DNA of 64,000 nt from Candidatus Wallbacteria bacterium (lineage in GTDB: Bacteria; Muiribacteriota; JAQTZZ01). A program made the position numbers and the translations under genes. Under the pieces are notes generated by a model. The model saw only the letters and a program-made list of their open reading frames with translations. It searched no databases and had not been told where the DNA came from. The stretch lies in the NCBI GenBank assembly GCA_028687545.1, contig JAQTZZ010000013.1, positions 21,635 to 85,634 on the forward strand, read 5' to 3'. Shown here piece by piece: positions 23,795-32,691 of this stretch; the first letter of the stretch is position 1; every line of letters begins with the position of its first letter.

Positions 23795-24224
23795 GACCAG
23801 GAATTCGACTGAAGAAATGATGTGCACTTACTGTCTGGGGGATATTTCCCACATCAACCCCTCGGACGATTCCGAGTCTGTGGCAAAGGCAGAAGTGCAG
23901 GTTCCCGCTGCTCCGGCTAGCCTGGTTCTGATTGCGGCAGACGGCAGCAGGATCAGCCTCGGTTCAGGCGAAATCATAGGCAGGAGCGCGAAAGGCGCTG
24001 AGATTTTCCAAAAGGACAGGCAGCAGGGCAAGACTGTTTCCAGAAAACACGCCAGATTCAGCCAGGAGTCAGGCGGCTGGACTGTGACTGACCTTAATTC
24101 AGGAAACGGGACATTTCTGAATGACGCCAGGCTCACTTCAGGAGAGAAGAAAAAACTTAATGCTGGAGACAGGCTGAGTTTTTCCTCTTCCTCAGTCGAA
24201 TTCACTGTGAAATTCGAAATTTGA
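23763..24224 (+). CDS. Zinc-ribbon/FHA-domain protein
   Basis: A 153-residue cytoplasmic protein. A zinc-ribbon-like element C7-x2-C10...C21-x2-C24 precedes an FHA domain (about 55-153) with the phospho-threonine-binding signature: G73-R74, S93-R94-K-H96, and N112-S-G-N-G-T117. FHA domains bind phosphothreonine, so it is a natural reader of the kinase output. Before the insertion its ATG overlapped the NrdG-like stop by 14 bases; it now has lost its native upstream sequence beyond 34 bases. Its stop overlaps the TTG start of the next gene (TTGA), so that coupling is kept. Confidence 0.92.
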   Translation: MGLFKICPCCGTRNSTEEMMCTYCLGDISHINPSDDSESVAKAEVQVPAAPASLVLIAADGSRISLGSGEIIGRSAKGAEIFQKDRQQGKTVSRKHARFSQESGGWTVTDLNSGNGTFLNDARLTSGEKKKLNAGDRLSFSSSSVEFTVKFEI

Positions 24225-26338
24225 AGTTCTACCCGCATTTTCTTTTCCTGTTTGCACTTTTTCTTTCTGGCGCTGCGGGACTCATCAATGAGATCGTCTG
24301 GCAGAGAGCGCTCAAAATCTATTTCAGCGGGGCTGAGGCTGTTCCTGCCATGCTCGTAGTCCTGTCCTTCATGGCCGGGCTCGGGCTTGGTTCACTAGCA
24401 GCCGGTCGGCGCTCCCGCAATCTCGGAAATCCGGTCAGAGCGCTCAGTTTGATCGAAATCCTGCTTTTTTCGATCAATCTGCTGATCTGTCTGCTGCTTT
24501 CCCTGAATTTCGGGGACAGTCTGTATGCTGTTCAGCGGATGGCCCTGCTGACAGGCATTCCACTCAAAGTGGTCTATGGGGTGTGCTCCTTTTTACTGCT
24601 TTCAGTGCCCTGCTGCCTGATGGGTCTGACTCTGCCCATTGCGGCTGAAGTCTTTCAGCGGCAGTTCGGATTCACAGACAGGCGCAAACTGGATTTCCTG
24701 ATCTTTTTCAATACGGCCGGGGCAACACTCGGGTGCCTGCTCTGCGGAATCTACTTTCTGCCGTATCTGGGCCAGCTGAGAAGCCTGATCCTTGCTGCAG
24801 TCTGCAATCTGTCTGCTGCGGTGATCTTCGCGCTGCTGAAAAGCAACCGACCCTCATGTTGCGAATCACCTTTACCCGCTCGTTCCACATCTGGATTGAA
24901 AAAAGAGGAAATCCTGGGATTTCTGCTTGGATTCCTGGCGCTTTCATATGAAATGTATCTGTTCAGGATCCTGCAGTTAAGCCATGGTCCGCTTCCATAC
25001 ACCTTCACAGTGATCCTGTTTTATTTCCTGCTTTTCTGGAACCTGGGGGTTTTACTGAACGAGTTCGTGCCAGGCGGTACGATCCCCTGCCTTGCAGCTG
25101 CCGGTGCCATGATCATCGCCATGCCCAGGGTTTTTGAATACGAGCGCTTCAGCCATCAATTCAGCCTTTTCTTCGGGATCACGATCTATTTTCTGCCCTG
25201 CCTGGTCTGCGGAATAGTGTTCGCGCGCATTCTCAAGCGGCATACTGAGCTCTGGGGAAGCGACGTCGGCAGATTCATGGGTCTGAACACTTTCGGGAGC
25301 TGTCTCGGGATTTTTCTGGTCACTATCTTCGGGCTGCAGCTGAACTTCGATTACCTGGGTCTGATGATCGGAATCGGGTATCTGTCGGTCTGTCTCCTGG
25401 AATCAGATTATTCCAAGGCCAGGCTGAAATTTGCTCTGACAGCTTTAATCGTTCTGGAGATCGCCATTTACTGCGCTGCCCTCTCGCAGCCTGTTGAAGG
25501 AACAGGTGCCAGAAGATACTTCGGCCGTGAGGGAGTGGTTGAAATCCTGCGTCAGAGCCTGCTGGTAATCTGGAACGGGCTCGGGCATTCATCCCTTTCT
25601 GTGAACCAGAACCATCTCGGGTCCGGGAACTGGTATCTCGGGGTGATCCCTTTTTTATGCCATGAACCGGATAATTCGCTGGAAGTCCTGGTGGTCGGAC
25701 TCGGGGCAGGAATCACTTCCGCCACCATCGCAAAATCCGGGAGTGTGGCGTCAGTGGACAATTATGAAATCAACGAAGTCCTCAAACTGATCCTGAGGGA
25801 TTATCCTGATGGCACCTTGAGAGTAAGCGAGAATCCTAAGTGCAGGATTTTCTGGCAGGATGCCAGGACTGGACTTGCGCTCAATCCGAAGAAATACGAC
25901 CTGATAGTGCAGCAGCCCCTTTATCTGATGCAGGCCGGCAGTTCCCTGCTCCTGTCACGCGAGTATCTGTTGCTTCTCAAATCAAGGCTCAGAGAGCGCG
26001 GTCTGATCTGCATCTACTGTAACAGCATGGGCTGTCTGGAGCAGTATTATCTGGTGCTGAAAACCGTGCAAAGCGTTTTTTCCCATTGTCTGAGTTTCGG
26101 GGGTTTTTATCTTCTGATTGCTTCAGACTATCCCTTTGAATACACCAGGGAGAGCGTGATGTCCCGCCTGAGCGCGGATGATGAACTCTGCAGGGAGATA
26201 CTGGGATATAAGATAGAGCAGGTTCTGAATTACATGGACACCCGGGAATTGTCTTACAGCTGCCCATACCTGATCACAGATGATTCACCACTGGTTGAAT
26301 ATCCGGAAATAGTGAAGAAGCTGGTCAGGATCCAGTGA
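24221..26338 (+). CDS. Polytopic membrane protein with spermidine-synthase-like domain
   Basis: A 705-residue protein with a TTG start overlapping the FHA stop (TTGA). The N-terminal about 420 residues hold around a dozen membrane helices of the fused transporter-like type (SGAAGLINEIVWQRALKIYF, GLGLGSLAAGRRSR, SVPCCLMGLTLPIAAE). The C-terminal part resembles spermidine synthase and related aminopropyl/methyltransferase Rossmann folds: LEVLVVGLGAGITSATIAKSG, an acidic residue in VDNYEIN, WQDARTGLAL, YDLIVQQPLY. The canonical catalytic Asp of the true enzyme (usually in DSTDP) is not evident, so polyamine synthesis is doubtful. Its place at the end of the kinase/AAA+/radical SAM/FHA chain suggests a membrane role in that system. 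Confidence 0.82.
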   Translation: MKFYPHFLFLFALFLSGAAGLINEIVWQRALKIYFSGAEAVPAMLVVLSFMAGLGLGSLAAGRRSRNLGNPVRALSLIEILLFSINLLICLLLSLNFGDSLYAVQRMALLTGIPLKVVYGVCSFLLLSVPCCLMGLTLPIAAEVFQRQFGFTDRRKLDFLIFFNTAGATLGCLLCGIYFLPYLGQLRSLILAAVCNLSAAVIFALLKSNRPSCCESPLPARSTSGLKKEEILGFLLGFLALSYEMYLFRILQLSHGPLPYTFTVILFYFLLFWNLGVLLNEFVPGGTIPCLAAAGAMIIAMPRVFEYERFSHQFSLFFGITIYFLPCLVCGIVFARILKRHTELWGSDVGRFMGLNTFGSCLGIFLVTIFGLQLNFDYLGLMIGIGYLSVCLLESDYSKARLKFALTALIVLEIAIYCAALSQPVEGTGARRYFGREGVVEILRQSLLVIWNGLGHSSLSVNQNHLGSGNWYLGVIPFLCHEPDNSLEVLVVGLGAGITSATIAKSGSVASVDNYEINEVLKLILRDYPDGTLRVSENPKCRIFWQDARTGLALNPKKYDLIVQQPLYLMQAGSSLLLSREYLLLLKSRLRERGLICIYCNSMGCLEQYYLVLKTVQSVFSHCLSFGGFYLLIASDYPFEYTRESVMSRLSADDELCREILGYKIEQVLNYMDTRELSYSCPYLITDDSPLVEYPEIVKKLVRIQ

Positions 26339-26815
26339 TCACTGAATCACAATCCCTTCAGCCTTCAGGGCCTCCCACCATTCATCGAAATAGGTGAAAT
26401 TCAGGCCGGCAAAGATCAGGGTAATTCCCCAGAAAAATTCCAGATCGAATCTGTCCCCAGTGAAGATAAACATGACAGCACCCATGACAAAGGGGGTGAC
26501 TGCCAGAGAAACCGAAAGAAAAGAGGCTGTATAAAGTTTCCTGATCAGGGGCATCAATCCATTTTCAGCGGCCGGCATGGAAGAGAGAAGTTTCTTCTTC
26601 AGGAATCTGGCGGTAGCGAATTCCACGATTGTAAGCAGCAGCAAGGCTGATCGCAGGATTTTCAGGCGCTCTGCCGAAAACAGGAAGGCCTGGTTATGCT
26701 GGTGAAAATAAAACATGATGGCGATCACAGGGAGCATCGCCAGGAAAAGCACCAAACTGCTGAGCCAAAGATAGCGCCTGTAATAACCGAAGAGTTCTGT
26801 CCTCAGATCTTCCAT
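26339..26815 (-). CDS. Small four-helix membrane protein
   Basis: A 158-residue hypothetical integral membrane protein with four hydrophobic segments (WLSSLVLFLAMLPVIAIMF, ILRSALLLLTIVEFATA, FLSVSLAVTPFVMGAVMFIF, EFFWGITLIFAGLNF). No family is recognised. Its stop abuts the convergent stop of the preceding gene. It is 9 bases downstream of the GH3 pair on the same strand and is probably the third gene of that operon. Confidence 0.75.
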   Translation of the reverse strand: MEDLRTELFGYYRRYLWLSSLVLFLAMLPVIAIMFYFHQHNQAFLFSAERLKILRSALLLLTIVEFATARFLKKKLLSSMPAAENGLMPLIRKLYTASFLSVSLAVTPFVMGAVMFIFTGDRFDLEFFWGITLIFAGLNFTYFDEWWEALKAEGIVIQ

Positions 26816-26824
26816 TTATTTTCT

Positions 26825-28324
26825 TCAGGCCTCCTTTAAATCGGGCGGCGGGTAGCCGATGATCTCCTCTACCAGAGCAGGGTCGCGGATGATTCTGGGC
26901 ATTTTACTGTGGCCAAAATCGGATTTTCTCTTCTCCAGCCAGGACTGGAATTTTTCTTTGTCCACGAATCTGACCTCAGCAGGGTCGAAGTTTTTATACA
27001 GCAGGCGGTACAGGCTGCTGTTTTCCTGAAGGTATTTGTCCAGTCTGGCTGAGATCCATTCCGGATCATGCTTCTCCCAGGCTTCGTTCTTCTCAAATAC
27101 CCAAAGGTACCTGGGTTTGGGACCTGTTTTTCCCAGCACTAAAAATTCCCCTGGCTGTGATTTCAGCTCAACAGATAAGTTTTCCACTGTTTTTTCAATT
27201 ACGTGAATCGAAGTCTTCTCTCCTGTGAGATTCAATGTCAGGACTGTGCGGCCCATGATCTGGAACAGCGGAATTTTCGGATCAAGACACTGGATCACGT
27301 CACCCAGTACATAGCTGAAAGCCCCGTTACCGGTGGTCACAGCAGGAACATATTCCACTCCTTCGGACAGTTCGGTGATCAGTTTCCTCTGGCGGTAATT
27401 CTTGTTCTGGTAATCATCAAATGGGATGAATTCATAGAAATTATGGTCTGTGAAAAAAAGCATGGATTCAGGATTATCCGGGGATTGATGCCCGAATATT
27501 CCTTCTGTGGCAGCATAATACTCTATGATGCTGACTTTCTTCCCCAGAGCTGCATAAATCTTGTCGTCGTAAGTACGATAATTGACGCCTGTACAATAGA
27601 TCACTTCCAGATTTCTGGCAAAGCTCGCAAATTCAGACCTCGTGAAATAGGAATGCCTGGCTTTTTCCAGGAAGTCCAGAATCGATGCGGGAATCCCGAA
27701 TATTGAGCCAATGGCTTTGCCTTTGATTTCCCTGGCAATGGTTCTTGTTTTCTCGTTCCAGTCCTGGATGTTGATGGTAGCAGGGCAGGGGATTATCCGG
27801 CGTTTCATCAGGTGAGGGGCTGCTTCAGCCAGAATTCCTGAGATCGGGCCGTAAGGTATTCCCCCGGTCGTCAGTCCCAGGGAACTGCAGCCTGAAATTG
27901 CCAGGATTTTTTTGTCCAGGACTTTTGAATTCGGGTATTTTTTTATGAAAAGGGAAAGAAGATAAAGCTCTTTTTTTCGGAAATCCTTCAGGATCGATCC
28001 TGGCACAGGAATCAGCTTGGGCTTGCCTGTAGTTCCTGTGGATATCCCGAAATGCCCTGCTTTCTCTCTGATCGCCGCGCCGGACCTGCCTGCAGCTTCC
28101 TGTTCCCACATTTCCCGGATGTCTTCATAATGCTGGATCTGGACCCTTTTCCAGTAATCTGAGACGCTCCTGATGCTGCCGAGGGAAAACTTTTTATAGA
28201 TCTTTGTATCCCTGGAATCATCTATCCTGGACAGCAGGGCATTTTCCTGGAGCCTGAAAGTGTCTCCCTCAATCTTTCTGGAGAAGGCTGTGAAAATTCT
28301 GTTTTTAACAGCAGACCATTCCAT
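26825..28324 (-). CDS. GH3-family acyl-adenylate synthetase, copy 2
   Basis: A 499-residue member of the GH3 family, best known from plants as ATP-dependent acyl-acid-amido synthetases (such as jasmonate-Ile synthase), with bacterial homologues of unknown substrate. Recognisable features: FGISTGTTGKPKLIPV (adenylate-binding loop), VIYCTGVNYRTYDDKI, IEYYAATEGIFGHQ, EYVPAVTTGNGAFSYVLGDVIQC, and a C-terminal KMPRII segment. Its ATG overlaps the upstream copy's TGA as TGATG, so the two are translationally coupled. It probably activates a carboxylic acid and joins it to an amine; cytoplasmic. Confidence 0.88.
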   Translation of the reverse strand: MEWSAVKNRIFTAFSRKIEGDTFRLQENALLSRIDDSRDTKIYKKFSLGSIRSVSDYWKRVQIQHYEDIREMWEQEAAGRSGAAIREKAGHFGISTGTTGKPKLIPVPGSILKDFRKKELYLLSLFIKKYPNSKVLDKKILAISGCSSLGLTTGGIPYGPISGILAEAAPHLMKRRIIPCPATINIQDWNEKTRTIAREIKGKAIGSIFGIPASILDFLEKARHSYFTRSEFASFARNLEVIYCTGVNYRTYDDKIYAALGKKVSIIEYYAATEGIFGHQSPDNPESMLFFTDHNFYEFIPFDDYQNKNYRQRKLITELSEGVEYVPAVTTGNGAFSYVLGDVIQCLDPKIPLFQIMGRTVLTLNLTGEKTSIHVIEKTVENLSVELKSQPGEFLVLGKTGPKPRYLWVFEKNEAWEKHDPEWISARLDKYLQENSSLYRLLYKNFDPAEVRFVDKEKFQSWLEKRKSDFGHSKMPRIIRDPALVEEIIGYPPPDLKEA

Positions 28325-29811
28325 CAGGCCTCCATTTTTCCGATTATATCTTCAGCGATCCTGGGATCTTTGATGATTCTTGGGATTTTACTGTGCCCTA
28401 AATCCGCATTCTTCCGTTCGAACCAGGCTTTGAAACTGTCCCGCTCTATCAGCAGCACCTGAGAAGGAGAAAAATTGGTGGGATAGAGCAGTTTATAAAG
28501 ATTGTTGTGTTCCTGGAGAAAATGATCCAGCCTGGATGCGAGCCTCTCAGTTCCCTGGCTGTCCCAGATCGAGTTTTTCTCTATGACCCACAGATAGGAC
28601 TGTCTGCCATTGATGGTCCTGCCTGTGACAAAAAACTCACCTGGTTCAGAGTTCAGTTCCCGAGACAGACTCTGCACTGTTTTCTCCACCACCGAGATCG
28701 CGGTCTTTTCACCGGCCAGATTCAGAGTGAGCACTGTGCGTCCCTTGACCCTGAACAGCGGGACTCTGTGATCCACGCACTGGATCAGGTCTCCAAGGAC
28801 ATAGCTGAAAGTGCCGTTTCCGGTGGTGACTAACAGGGCATAATCTTCACCGTCTTTCAGCTGATGCAGTAATTTCCTGTTACTGTAGTCCTTCTGGAGA
28901 TATTCGTGGAAAGGTATGAATTCAAAAAAAATCGTATCTGAGAAGAATTCCATTGAATCAGGGTCAATTGCGGACTGATGGCCGAAAATACCTTCACTGG
29001 CAGCATAGTAATCCAGAAAATTCACTTTCCTGCCGAGCAGACTCTGAATTTTGTCCTGATAACTTCTGTAATTCACACCACTGCAGAAGATGGCTTCCAG
29101 ATTCGAGGCGAAAAACTCAAAATCGCTTTTGGAATAGATGCCCTTAATTTTTTCCAGGTAATTGAGGATCGTAGCCGGGATACCTAAGATCAGCCCAATG
29201 TCCTGGTGCCTTGCCTGCTCCGCGATGGAGTCAGCTTTCTGGTTCCAGTCGCAGAGATTGATCACTTCGCTTGTGGGAATTCGTTTGTGCCTCATGAGCA
29301 GCGGTGAGCCTTCGGCCATTATCCCTGAAATTGTGCCATAGGGAATCCCGGACTGCGTTTTTCCCAGAATAGCGCTTCCGGTGATGGCGAGGTGTTTCTT
29401 GGAAAGAATTCTGGATTCGGGATGTGCTTTCAGATAAATGGAAACAAGCTGCATCCCGCGCCTGCGGAAATCCCTCAGCAGCTTTCTCGTGACAGGAATC
29501 AGCTTGGGGATTCCTGTGGTGCCGGTGGAAACAGCGAACTTGTGGATCCTGCTTCCGACAGTAACGTTTATGTTCCCTGTCGATTCCGAATCCCAGTATG
29601 GTTTCAGGTCCTCATAATGATGGACCGGTACTTTCTGCTGATAGCTCTGAGTCGATGAAATTTCTCGAAAGCCGTATTTTTTTCCCAGGACAGTCTCTGC
29701 CGAGTCATTGAGGCGGGCGAGCAGGGCTTTTTTCTGGAATTTGGCAGTACTGCCGTTTTTTTTTTCTGTAAACAACGAAAAAATACTGTTTTTAGTTCTT
29801 GTCCATCTCAT
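28324..29811 (-). CDS. GH3-family acyl-adenylate synthetase, copy 1
   Basis: A 495-residue paralogue of the downstream gene, similar end to end (FAVSTGTTGIPKLIPV, LDYYAASEGIFGHQ, LVTTGNGTFSYVLGDLIQC, HSKIPRIIKD). First gene of a three-gene minus-strand operon with a promoter at 29881-29908; AGGTGA precedes the ATG. Two diverged copies in tandem suggest two sequential conjugations or different substrates. Bacterial GH3 pairs have no assigned pathway that I can name with confidence. Confidence 0.88.
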   Translation of the reverse strand: MRWTRTKNSIFSLFTEKKNGSTAKFQKKALLARLNDSAETVLGKKYGFREISSTQSYQQKVPVHHYEDLKPYWDSESTGNINVTVGSRIHKFAVSTGTTGIPKLIPVTRKLLRDFRRRGMQLVSIYLKAHPESRILSKKHLAITGSAILGKTQSGIPYGTISGIMAEGSPLLMRHKRIPTSEVINLCDWNQKADSIAEQARHQDIGLILGIPATILNYLEKIKGIYSKSDFEFFASNLEAIFCSGVNYRSYQDKIQSLLGRKVNFLDYYAASEGIFGHQSAIDPDSMEFFSDTIFFEFIPFHEYLQKDYSNRKLLHQLKDGEDYALLVTTGNGTFSYVLGDLIQCVDHRVPLFRVKGRTVLTLNLAGEKTAISVVEKTVQSLSRELNSEPGEFFVTGRTINGRQSYLWVIEKNSIWDSQGTERLASRLDHFLQEHNNLYKLLYPTNFSPSQVLLIERDSFKAWFERKNADLGHSKIPRIIKDPRIAEDIIGKMEA

Positions 29812-29880
29812 CTGATCACCTGTAGTCCTTGTTTCTGTATCTGCCTTGCCATGTAATCGAAGGCTGATATCTTTGAATCA

Positions 29881-29908
29881 ATTTTACCGGTTAGTCATGT
29901 TTTGTCAA
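29881..29908 (-). promoter_or_regulatory. Promoter of the GH3 operon
   Basis: On the minus strand, TTGACA (29908-29903) and TAAAAT (29886-29881) are separated by 16 bases, about 70 bases upstream of the first GH3 ATG at 29811. Confidence 0.65.
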
Positions 29909-29932
29909 GAAGATCGCAATTAACAATAGGGT

Positions 29933-30754
29933 TTATTTCCCGTTGAATTTTCTGAGCCATTCTCCGGCCAGTTTGTGGGCTTCAGAGATCTGTTCCCTTT
30001 TCATCAATGAAGTGAGGACTTCCCGGTTGGCGATTGCGGATTTTTTCAGGTCGTCGCTTCCAGCGACCAGCGAGAGTTCGAACCACATATAGGCCTGGAC
30101 CAGGTCCTTCTGAACCCCCTGACCGTTCTGATAGAGGCAGCCCAGGTTGAACTGTGCCTTGGAATAACCAAGATCTGCCGCCTTGCGATACCAGCCGGAT
30201 GCCTCGAACAGATCCTGCTTTACGCCCTGCCCGGTTTCATACATCAGGCCCAGATTCAGCTGAGCTCCCGGGTCGCCCTGCAAAGCTGCCTTGCGGTACC
30301 AGGCTGCTGCTGTGGCGAAATCCTGCTTGACTCCCAGCCCATTGTCGTACAGCAGGGCCAGGCTGTATTGCGCATCCGAAAGGCCGAGTTCAGCGGCCTG
30401 CTGATATTGCTTCGCAGCCTCGGCATAGTTTTGTGGAACGCCGGTTCCTTCCTGATAGAGGCAGCCAAGAGAATACAGTGCGTCCGGAAATTTTTTTTCT
30501 GCTGCCAGGCGGAACCAGAGCGCGGCAGTTTCGCATTCCCTGGTAACTCCCAGACCCTGCAGATACATGTATCCGATGCTGAACATGGCTTCAGGCAGAC
30601 CCTGGTCGGCAGAGAGCAGATAGAATTTGAGAGCCTGGGTATGGTTTCCTGCATGGAAGGCATCCAGGCCCTGCTTGAGCCAGACTTCAGCCGAGGTATC
30701 AGCTCTGCATTCCAGAGCCAGGCAGAGCAGGAGCAGCAGCATGATTCTGGGCAC
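29933..30754 (-). CDS. Secreted Sel1-repeat protein
   Basis: About 273 residues from the GTG at 30754, chosen because AAGGAGG lies four bases before it; the ATG at 30742 is a little far. A signal peptide (IMLLLLLCLALECRA) is followed by about six 36-residue Sel1-like repeats: A-x-S-x-G-x-x-Y-x-x-G-x-G-V-x-x-D units such as YSLALLYDNGLGVKQDFATA. Sel1 repeats form helical solenoids that scaffold protein complexes, here in the periplasm or at the surface. A leader of about 15 bases may follow from a promoter shared with the divergent small gene at 30808; I could not define it. Confidence 0.85.
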   Translation of the reverse strand: MPRIMLLLLLCLALECRADTSAEVWLKQGLDAFHAGNHTQALKFYLLSADQGLPEAMFSIGYMYLQGLGVTRECETAALWFRLAAEKKFPDALYSLGCLYQEGTGVPQNYAEAAKQYQQAAELGLSDAQYSLALLYDNGLGVKQDFATAAAWYRKAALQGDPGAQLNLGLMYETGQGVKQDLFEASGWYRKAADLGYSKAQFNLGCLYQNGQGVQKDLVQAYMWFELSLVAGSDDLKKSAIANREVLTSLMKREQISEAHKLAGEWLRKFNGK

Positions 30755-30807
30755 TGTGCCTCCTTGGAGGATTTTCAATCCTATGATAACATATTCCAGG
30801 GTGATAA

Positions 30808-31101
30808 ATGAAAATCCATCTCCGCCGTGCCAGAGGCTTGTCACGCATCTATCTGAAAGTGATGAAGTTCAGAGCGCTGGCCTGGCCTCCTGACACTGTC
30901 TATTTTGTCGGTGACCGGCCTGACAAAAGGCTTTTAGGCCACGAATGTGTTCATTTTCGCCAATACAGGCGGGAGGGTCTGATCCGCTACTTTTTCCGCT
31001 GGTGGTGGCAATATTTCAGAGTAAGCTACGAAAAAATCGACTATGAGCTCGAAGCTCGTGCCGCAGAAATCAAGATGGACTTTCAGAGGAAAGAAACATG
31101 A
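30808..31101 (+). CDS. Small HExxH putative zinc metallopeptidase
   Basis: A 97-residue basic protein without signal peptide. Its centre carries GHECVHFRQYRREG, a zinc-binding HExxH motif followed by a Glu/Arg-rich helix (YELEARAAEIKMD) that could supply the third ligand (Glu). It resembles short metal-dependent peptidase-like proteins found in many bacteria (DUF4157-like HEAxH core). Its stop overlaps the next gene's ATG (ATGA), implying a joint role with that membrane protein. Confidence 0.7.
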   Translation: MKIHLRRARGLSRIYLKVMKFRALAWPPDTVYFVGDRPDKRLLGHECVHFRQYRREGLIRYFFRWWWQYFRVSYEKIDYELEARAAEIKMDFQRKET

Positions 31102-32684
31102 GAAAATCAGGGATTCCCTTATTTATTTTTTTACTGATGACTTCGCTGCCGCTTTATGCCAGATCTCACAACAGTAGCGGAACCGAAGAGATCGAGGGGT
31201 TTCTCTGCAATGTCTCAACAACCCAGTTTGTCCGTGACGATCAGGAGAAGAACGATTATTCGGTTTTTTTCCACGATCTGTATTCTCCAGTAGGATTTCC
31301 CGGAACCGCGGAAGCAATGGCTGGAATGTTTTCAGGAATTGTGGCAAAGCTCAAACAAGTTGAGTATGAACAGAACCAAGACAATTATGCCGCAGCTTCA
31401 AATCTTCTGGAAGATGAGATCCGCTCAGCGCAGGGAGTGTTAAGGGAGATCCTGATCCTTGATCTTCTCGACAACTGCATCTGTTCAGCCATGAAATACC
31501 AGGGTTTCACCCTGAGCAGGGAGGTTTTTTCAAGCTTCAGGGCTGAAATCAGCTTGAAAAAGTCGCGCTCCAGATACCTGGAATTATGCTATAAACAGCT
31601 GGACTGCATGATTTACTATTACCCTGATTATCAGGATTCAGGGGATTGCGCAGATCAGATGGCTGTGACTGAGGCTGCCAGGCTGATCAGGGATTCCGGA
31701 TTCGACGATGCAGTCCGGTTAATAGACACACATAAACTGCTGAATGATTCAGGAGAAGTGTTGGACTGGCTGCAGACAATGCGTTGTTATGCTGCATTCC
31801 TCTCCGGGAAATCAAGAAGTAAAGAGTTGCTGTCGGATGTTCAGCGGACTGGCATGGCTGCGCTGGACAACTTGTTCGATTTTCTGGACAAGAAGTCGGA
31901 ACTTTCTCAGGAAATCGGATCTCTTTGCGAAAGGCTGAAATCAAGTCCTAAGTCAGAGGAGTCATATGCCAAAAGCGATCTGGCCGGGAAGCTGATTTCC
32001 TGGACTCTTAAAAATTGCAGGTTTAAGCTGACATTGGAACTTGTCATTTTTTCCCAGGATGCAAGAACGCTTTTTGTGGTCAATTCTACCGTTTTATTTT
32101 TGGTGATCACGATTCCCTTCATTGTGTTCGGCCTATGGAAGAAAAGGTCATCCAGATGTTTTCCGGACGATGACATGCTGGAGCGGCACCTGAATTTTGG
32201 AAGCCGGGTCAGATTTGTGCTCTGCGTGCCAATGATCGCTTTCTTTCTTTCATGGCTGCTCGAACAGATAGAGGGATATCTGATCAGCCTGGTGTGGGGT
32301 TCAGAGCTGCTGGACAGATTTACAGCTGAAGCTCTGGATGCTCCGTCGCTGTTCGACAGGTTTGATGTAATGGTAATAGCTGCTCCATGCGTGGAAACTC
32401 TCATTCTGATGGGCATGCTCTGGTGGTTCGGAATGCTGGCGTCCACCAGGAAGCAGCAGCTGATCAGTTCCGGAATCTTCTGGGGTCTCCTGCATGCCCC
32501 CAATACCCTGCTCGCTCTGATCCCGGTCGGGATCGGATTCATCATTGATTCGTTCACTTACCAGAAATGGCGCAGGGAAGGGCGTTTCATGGGTTTCCTG
32601 ATGGCTTTCCTGATCCACGCAGGACACAACTTCATCTGCTATCTGATTATCTTCATGTCTAAAATCGGTCCTGCTGTGCCCTGA
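31098..32684 (+). CDS. Membrane protein with CPBP-like intramembrane protease region
   Basis: A 528-residue protein: signal peptide (LFIFLLMTSLPLYA), about 290-residue extracytoplasmic region rich in helices, a membrane segment (NSTVLFLVITIPFIVFGLW), then several C-terminal membrane helices. The last part resembles the CPBP/Abi family: VETLILMGMLWW, GIFWGLLHAPNT (F-x3-H-like) and FLIHAGHNFICY (second His and Asn). The first motif has only one Glu rather than the usual EE, so protease activity is uncertain. It overlaps the small HExxH gene by four bases. It converges on the P-loop/DAG-kinase gene with 7 bases between stops. Confidence 0.65.
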   Translation: MRKSGIPLFIFLLMTSLPLYARSHNSSGTEEIEGFLCNVSTTQFVRDDQEKNDYSVFFHDLYSPVGFPGTAEAMAGMFSGIVAKLKQVEYEQNQDNYAAASNLLEDEIRSAQGVLREILILDLLDNCICSAMKYQGFTLSREVFSSFRAEISLKKSRSRYLELCYKQLDCMIYYYPDYQDSGDCADQMAVTEAARLIRDSGFDDAVRLIDTHKLLNDSGEVLDWLQTMRCYAAFLSGKSRSKELLSDVQRTGMAALDNLFDFLDKKSELSQEIGSLCERLKSSPKSEESYAKSDLAGKLISWTLKNCRFKLTLELVIFSQDARTLFVVNSTVLFLVITIPFIVFGLWKKRSSRCFPDDDMLERHLNFGSRVRFVLCVPMIAFFLSWLLEQIEGYLISLVWGSELLDRFTAEALDAPSLFDRFDVMVIAAPCVETLILMGMLWWFGMLASTRKQQLISSGIFWGLLHAPNTLLALIPVGIGFIIDSFTYQKWRREGRFMGFLMAFLIHAGHNFICYLIIFMSKIGPAVP

Positions 32685-32691
32685 TCTTTTG

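Noticed and set aside
24221-26338. Authentic spermidine synthase
   Set aside because: The typical catalytic Asp motif is not evident and the protein is fused to a large membrane region; polyamine synthesis is unproven.
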